DNA from: Bradyrhizobium zhanjiangense
Lineage (GTDB): Bacteria; Pseudomonadota; Alphaproteobacteria; Rhizobiales; Xanthobacteraceae
Assembly: GCF_004114935.1 (NCBI RefSeq)
Contig: NZ_CP022221.1
Location: forward strand, 620,001 to 684,000
Direction of reading: 5' to 3'
Length of the DNA: 64,000 nucleotides
Positions 59,481 through 64,000 of this stretch are shown here, piece after piece. A program made the translations under genes and the position numbers. The stretch's first letter is position 1. Every line of letters starts with the position of its first letter. The notes below the pieces were generated by a model. It saw only the letters and a list, made by a program, of their open reading frames with translations. It searched no databases and was not told the origin of the DNA.

Positions 59481-62144
59481 TCAAGCCGCCGCGGCCTGCG
59501 CCGACAAGAGCTGTTTCAGTTTCGCCGCGGGCACCGCGGGGCTGAACAGCCAGCCCTGCATCTGGCTGCATCCGAGCTGGCGCAGCACCTCGCGCTGGGC
59601 CTCGGTCTCGACGCCTTCGGCGGTCGTCGCCATGCGGCGGGCGGCGGCCATGTGCACCACGGCCTGCACGATCGGCGAGGAATCCTCGGGCTCGCCGATG
59701 TCGCTGATGAAGCTGCGATCGATCTTGATCTTGTCGAACGGGAAGCGGTGCAGATAGCTCAGCGACGAATAGCCGGTGCCGAAATCGTCGAGCGCGATTC
59801 GTACGCCGAGCTCGCGCAGCTGCTGGAGGATGGTCAGCGCCTCCTCGTCATCGCGAATGAGCACGGTCTCGGTGATCTCGAGCTCGAGCCGTTCCGGCGC
59901 CAGCCCCGACTCCGCGAGCGCGGCGGCGACCTTGAGCGCGAGCGTTCGCGATCGGAACTGCACCGGCGACACGTTCACCGCAACGTGGATCTGGCCGGGC
60001 CAGCTCGCGGCCTCGGTACAGGCCTGCTTCAGCACCCATTCGCCGATCTCGCCGATCAGGCCGGTCTCTTCCGCAACCGGAATGAAGTCTGCGGGCGAAA
60101 CCATGCCGCGTTCCGGGTGGCGCCAGCGCAGCAGCGCCTCGCAGCCGGTGACGACATTGGCCGCGAGGTCGACCAGCGGCTGGTAGTGCACCTCGAACTC
60201 GCTGCGCGCGAGCGCCTGCCGCAGATCGAGCTCGAGCTGCCGGCGCGCCTTCGCCTTGGCGTCGTATTCGGGTGAGAAGACGCGGAAGGTGCGGCGCCCT
60301 TCCGACTTCGCGGCGTACATAGCGAGATCGGCGCGCTTGAGCAGGTCGTCGATATTGTCGCCATGGTCGGGCGCGATCGCGATGCCGATGCTGGCATCGG
60401 TCGGGATCTCCTGGCCCTTGCAGTTCACGGGTGTGCGCAGGGCATTCAAGATCGTTTCCGCCAGCGTGGTCAGCTGGGCCTCATCGTTGGTGCCGGCCTT
60501 GATGATGGCGAATTCGTCGCCGCCGAGCCGTGCCACCATGTCGTTGCCGCTGACGCAGGCGCGCAGACGGTTCGCGACCTGGCGCAGCAGCTCGTCGCCG
60601 ACCTCGTGTCCGAGCGAATCGTTGACGCCCTTGAACTCGTCGACATCGATATAGAGGATCGCGAACGGCTTGCCTTGGGCAAGCTCGGCGACGCGGCGCT
60701 CCAGATGCCCGCGCATCAGCACGCGGTTGGGCAGGTCGGTCAACGCGTCGTAATGCGCCATATGGGCGATACGCTCATCGGCGCGGATGCGCGCGGTGAC
60801 GTCGTCATGGGTGGCGAGCCAGCCGCCGGCCGCGCCCGGCTGGTTCTTGATCTCGATCAGCCGGCCGTCGGCGGTCTCGACGATGGTGCTCTGGGTGCGC
60901 CCGACATTGTTCAGGATGTCGTCGCAATAGGACGAGACGTCGCCGTGGAACGAGCCGGTGTCGTGGCGATGCTGGATCACGTCGCGGAAATGGGCGCCGG
61001 GCTTCACCACCTCGCTCGACAGAGCGTACATCTCGATATAGCGCCGGTTACAGACGATCAGCCGCTCGTCCTGATCGAACATCAACAGGCCCTGCGTCAT
61101 GGTGTTCATGGCGGTGTCGAGCCGCTGCTTCTCCAGCGAGAGCCGGTGCGTCACCTGGCGGAAGATCAGATAGAGCGTGAGCACGAGCAGGCCGATCGAC
61201 AGCACGGCCACCGTGACGAAGAACTTCGTCTGCGTGCGCCAGGTGGCGAGCGTCGCATCCAGCGACTTGGTCGCAATCACGACCAGCGGCTCGCCGGTGA
61301 GGAGGCGCGAAGCGACGATGCGGTCCTTGCCGTCGATCGGGCTTGCGAGCTTCGTGGTGACGAAGGTGCGCTCGAACACCGCCATCTGCTCGGGCGTGCC
61401 CTTGCGGTAGTTCTGCCCGATCATCGCATCGACATGCGGGATGCGCGCGAGCAGCTGGCCGTTCTGGTGATGCATCGCGATCGAGGATTCTTCGCCCAGC
61501 CCAGTCGAGGCGAAGAAGGATTCGAGCTGCTCCGGCGCGATCGCGCGCGAGACGAGCCCAAGGAATTCGCCGTGCGGGCCGGAGACGCGCCGGGCGAACA
61601 CGATCGCCGGTCCGTTACCGAGGCGGCCCTTTACGACCTCGATCTCTTCCTGCGCGGCCGGATCGTTCTTGAGCCGATTGAAATAGCCGCGGTCGGCCAC
61701 CGATATCTCGGCGACCGGCCAGCGCCGCGACGAGTTGATCAGCACGCCCTTGGAATCGAACACGTTGGCGCCGGCGACGTCGGACCAGCCGCTGGCCTTT
61801 GCGCGCAGCACCTCGTGCATGGCGAGCGTGCCCATCTCGCTGCGGAACACCTCGGCGGATTCGATGCCGCGGCTTTCGAGCTCGGCGATGATGCTCTTCT
61901 GGAGCACCGCAAAGTCCTCGAACTCGCGGTCGAAATGCCGCGCCAGCATGCGGACGGAGTTTTCCAGGCTGTCGCGGCCGCTCTCGATCGCGTTCTGCCG
62001 GAAGCGGTCGACGGTGAGCGCGGTGCCGATGGCGGTCGCGGCCATCAGCACGAAGCCGCCGACGATCAGCCATGTCAGCGGTGCCCCGCGCAAGCGGCGC
62101 AGCAACGCGCGCATCCGCGCGGTCCATCGGATCGATGTGCCCAT
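59481..62144 (-). CDS. Cache/PAS-GGDEF-EAL c-di-GMP protein
   Basis: 887 residues. Membrane segment (LTWLIVGGFVLMAATAIGTAL), periplasmic Cache-like domain (about 50-300), second membrane segment (FFVTVAVLSIGLLVLTLYLIF), PAS (about 340-455), GGDEF with intact GGDEF at 541-545, and EAL with intact EAL at 669-671 and DDFGTGYSS. Both domains keep their catalytic residues. It could make or break c-di-GMP depending on the signal sensed outside the cell. GGGAGGG precedes ATG 62144. It is monocistronic. Confidence 0.94.
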   Translation of the reverse strand: MGTSIRWTARMRALLRRLRGAPLTWLIVGGFVLMAATAIGTALTVDRFRQNAIESGRDSLENSVRMLARHFDREFEDFAVLQKSIIAELESRGIESAEVFRSEMGTLAMHEVLRAKASGWSDVAGANVFDSKGVLINSSRRWPVAEISVADRGYFNRLKNDPAAQEEIEVVKGRLGNGPAIVFARRVSGPHGEFLGLVSRAIAPEQLESFFASTGLGEESSIAMHHQNGQLLARIPHVDAMIGQNYRKGTPEQMAVFERTFVTTKLASPIDGKDRIVASRLLTGEPLVVIATKSLDATLATWRTQTKFFVTVAVLSIGLLVLTLYLIFRQVTHRLSLEKQRLDTAMNTMTQGLLMFDQDERLIVCNRRYIEMYALSSEVVKPGAHFRDVIQHRHDTGSFHGDVSSYCDDILNNVGRTQSTIVETADGRLIEIKNQPGAAGGWLATHDDVTARIRADERIAHMAHYDALTDLPNRVLMRGHLERRVAELAQGKPFAILYIDVDEFKGVNDSLGHEVGDELLRQVANRLRACVSGNDMVARLGGDEFAIIKAGTNDEAQLTTLAETILNALRTPVNCKGQEIPTDASIGIAIAPDHGDNIDDLLKRADLAMYAAKSEGRRTFRVFSPEYDAKAKARRQLELDLRQALARSEFEVHYQPLVDLAANVVTGCEALLRWRHPERGMVSPADFIPVAEETGLIGEIGEWVLKQACTEAASWPGQIHVAVNVSPVQFRSRTLALKVAAALAESGLAPERLELEITETVLIRDDEEALTILQQLRELGVRIALDDFGTGYSSLSYLHRFPFDKIKIDRSFISDIGEPEDSSPIVQAVVHMAAARRMATTAEGVETEAQREVLRQLGCSQMQGWLFSPAVPAAKLKQLLSAQAAAA

Positions 62145-62252
62145 CCAGCCCTCCCGTGGGGCGCAAGATGCAGCAAAACCGACAAGACCCCGTTACCAGC
62201 AAGGGTTACGAAAATATGAATCGGAACGGAATCAGGGGGTTGTTCCCCGGCG

Positions 62253-62945
62253 TCACCGCCGGATCTCCCACCTCAAGGCTTCCGCATTCGCCTTGGCGAA
62301 CATCGCCGGCACGTCGAAGGTCCCGGACTTGAGATCATAGCGACAGCGCCAGTCGGCGAGGCCCTTCATGGCGACGTTCTTCGGGTGCTTGTCCATTTCG
62401 CCCGACAGCGAGATCACGAGGTAACGGTTGTCGGGCCATTTCACGCCGAGCCCGCGATAGGCCTCTTCCGTGCCTTTCACGAGATTGGCCGAGATGTGGT
62501 AGTCGAGCTTCATCTTCCGCGTGTCCGGCCGGCTGTGGAAATAGGCCCAGGCGAGATCGCTGAGCGAATGCTTCGTCGCGCTCACGAAGGCGCCCTTCTC
62601 GACATGGTAGAGAAAGAGGTCCTGCTCGCCCGAGCCGGTCTTCTGCATCCGCACCAGCCATTGCGAGTCGCTGGTGAAGCGGAAGCCGGCGCCATAACCT
62701 TGCTCGGGCTTCAGCTCGGTCATCTGCTCGCCGCGCCGGGCCCAGACCTGCCATTTGACGTCGAAATCGCCGCCGTCCTTCATGTACTGCTCGAGCTTGG
62801 TGGCACCGTCGGGCGAGGTGAAGGCGAGGTCGGCATTGTCGGTGAGGACGAAACCCGGCGGCGGGCCGGATGCGGCCAATGCGGGCGATGCGGCCAGCGT
62901 CAGGACAAGCGCCAGCCATGGTGCGGGGCGGCAAAATGCGTTCAC
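62253..62945 (-). CDS. Secreted protein of unknown function
   Basis: About 230 residues from GTG 62945 with AAGGA upstream. It opens with a signal peptide (APWLALVLTLAASPALAASG). The body is a single domain rich in aromatic residues (DNADLAFTSPDGATKLEQYM, RFTSDSQWLVRMQKTGSGEQDLFLYHVEKGAFV, KWPDNRYLVISLSGEMD, LADWRCRYDLKSGTFDVP). I do not recognise the family. A longer frame to 63110 exists but lacks a ribosome binding site. It is upstream-divergent from the Lys/Ala/Pro-rich protein. Confidence 0.7.
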   Translation of the reverse strand: MNAFCRPAPWLALVLTLAASPALAASGPPPGFVLTDNADLAFTSPDGATKLEQYMKDGGDFDVKWQVWARRGEQMTELKPEQGYGAGFRFTSDSQWLVRMQKTGSGEQDLFLYHVEKGAFVSATKHSLSDLAWAYFHSRPDTRKMKLDYHISANLVKGTEEAYRGLGVKWPDNRYLVISLSGEMDKHPKNVAMKGLADWRCRYDLKSGTFDVPAMFAKANAEALRWEIRR

Positions 62946-63122
62946 GGGGAAAATCCTTAAAAAAATTGGGCGCAATGCGGTCTCGTTGATTTGACGCCGA
63001 CAGGGCCCTGCCGGTTCATCTCGGGCGCGGCTGCGCATCATCCCAACGATCGTCTTGCTGCCGCAGCGAAAACGGCGCAATTTGCTGCCCTCGGCTGATT
63101 TGCGTCCCAAGGTTCATTTCCG

Positions 63123-64000
63123 ATGATCACCGCATCCAAGGCCTTCATTGCCTTCTGTCTGCTCGCGGTGGGCGGCACCGTGCTGGTGATCGGCCCCACC
63201 GAACTGCGCCGCCTGCTGCCGGGCGAGGCGAAGACCGAAGTCGCCGCCAAGCCGGAGGCCAAGGCCGAAGCCAAAGTCGATGCCAAGATCGAGCCCAAGT
63301 CCGAACCGAAGGTCGAAACCAAGCCCGCGCTGAAGCCGGAACCCAAGCCGGAAGAGCAAAAGCTTGGCGCCAGCGCGCCGCCGGCACCGGCCGCATCGCC
63401 GGCGCCCGAGCCGAAGGCGGGCGCGCTGGCCGAGACGCAGAAGCAGGTCACGGCACTGGCGGATCTCGCGCCGGTCAAGCCGCTGCCGGCCGCAAGCGAT
63501 GCGGGTCCCCGTTTCGACGTCGCGCGCATCGACGATCATGGCGAGGCGGCGGTGATCGCCGGCCAGGCCACGCCGGGTGCGAAGGTGGAGTTGCTGCGCG
63601 ACGGCAAGCCGCTCGACACCGTCACGGCCGATGCGTCGGGCCAGTTCGTGATGACCCCGCCGCAGCTTCCCGCCGGTTCCTATGAGCTGACCCTGCGGGC
63701 GAAATCGACCGACGGGACCGTCACGCAATCCAGCCGCAGCATGCCGGTGACGATCGCCGAGGCCGCGCCGCCGCCGGCACCCGCCGCGCGGCAAGAAGCG
63801 AAACAAGAGGCGAAGCGGGCCGAGAAGACCGACGACAAGCCTGAAGTCGTGGCCTCCTTGCCCTCGGCGTCGCCACACTTGGCCTCAGCGCCCGACAGGC
63901 CCGCGGCTCGGCCCAGATTGATGGGTGCTCCGAAGCCGAAGGTAATGACCCGGGCAGCGGGGACGGCTGTCGCATCGGCTTCCCCCGCGGACGCACTCAG
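63123..64000 (+). CDS. Membrane-anchored Lys/Ala/Pro-rich protein, 3' end outside window
   Basis: 293 codons are visible and the frame is open to the right edge. One N-terminal membrane segment (AFIAFCLLAVGGTVLVIGPTE) is followed by a long low-complexity stretch of KAEAKVDAKIEPKSEPKVETKP type repeats, then a small Ig-like or carboxypeptidase-regulatory-like unit (AAVIAGQATPGAKVELLRDGKPLDTVTADASGQFVMTPPQL). Such proteins often carry a LysM or peptidoglycan-binding domain at the C-terminus, but that part is beyond the window. Confidence 0.75.
   Translation, partial: MITASKAFIAFCLLAVGGTVLVIGPTELRRLLPGEAKTEVAAKPEAKAEAKVDAKIEPKSEPKVETKPALKPEPKPEEQKLGASAPPAPAASPAPEPKAGALAETQKQVTALADLAPVKPLPAASDAGPRFDVARIDDHGEAAVIAGQATPGAKVELLRDGKPLDTVTADASGQFVMTPPQLPAGSYELTLRAKSTDGTVTQSSRSMPVTIAEAAPPPAPAARQEAKQEAKRAEKTDDKPEVVASLPSASPHLASAPDRPAARPRLMGAPKPKVMTRAAGTAVASASPADAL

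Noticed and set aside
60363..62219. A 618-codon open frame on the plus strand
   Set aside because: It is opposite the GGDEF-EAL gene, whose motifs are intact; no ribosome binding site and no protein family.

Overview
The window is high-GC chromosomal DNA (native genes throughout, one tRNA, no phage or IS transposase) and looks like a Bradyrhizobium-type alphaproteobacterium. That assignment is inference. It rests on the GC-rich codon use, the obgE / rpmA / rplU arrangement, the many FixJ-like and REC-only regulators, two Bug (TctC) binding proteins, the REC-fused CheA, and dense dispersed palindromic repeats of several families between genes.

Layout. 1-5.6 kb: obgE (cut by the window edge), a MaoC hydratase, a DMT exporter, a GNAT acetyltransferase, the ribosomal genes rpmA and rplU, and a ROK-type protein whose motifs run in circularly permuted order. 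6-16.7 kb: an alpha/beta hydrolase, tRNA-Ser(CGA), a LysR regulator divergent from an FAD monooxygenase followed by a Bug protein, a second convergent Bug protein beside a decayed LysR gene, a DUF2157 / GDYXXLXY membrane pair, and a MocR regulator divergent from a DMT transporter. 16.9-35.8 kb: a signalling region with a degenerate REC-EAL protein, a DHp-like/LuxR protein, an Hpt protein, a Crp/Fnr-type regulator, several REC proteins, the cheA-cheW-cheY-cheR-pilZ operon, a FixJ-like regulator and a large Cache/PAS hybrid kinase. 35.9-43 kb: an FCD-GntR regulator divergent from a transport and sugar-acid operon (NitT/TauT-type ABC transporter, IlvD/Edd dehydratase, RraA-like protein, SMP-30 lactonase), with a perfect 26-bp palindrome between them. 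43-54.4 kb: S9 peptidase, class V aminotransferase, nuclease-like protein lacking a key Glu, a large unknown protein with a DxDTTA motif, a pseudo-caspase, an RND adaptor, a tiny zinc ribbon and a secreted lactonase-type propeller. 54.5-59.2 kb: an AraC-linked redox/detoxification block (metallo-beta-lactamase fold, SDR, NDH-2-like flavoprotein, small unknown). 59.5-64 kb: a GGDEF-EAL protein, a secreted unknown protein and the start of a Lys/Ala/Pro-rich envelope protein.

The most notable signals are: (i) the circularly permuted ROK protein; (ii) a CCGTA-N4-TACGG palindrome found four times in perfect form, each within about 75 bp of a regulatory or small unknown gene, plus one imperfect copy before cheA; (iii) two 39-bp direct-repeat elements placed as AraC operators in the 55-58 kb block; (iv) a 44-bp hairpin cassette embedded in two unrelated palindromic repeats; (v) a two-hairpin repeat in five copies whose edges form the stop codons of neighbouring genes; and (vi) several signalling or enzyme-like proteins with missing catalytic residues (pseudo-caspase, REC-EAL, DHp-like protein, nuclease-like protein).
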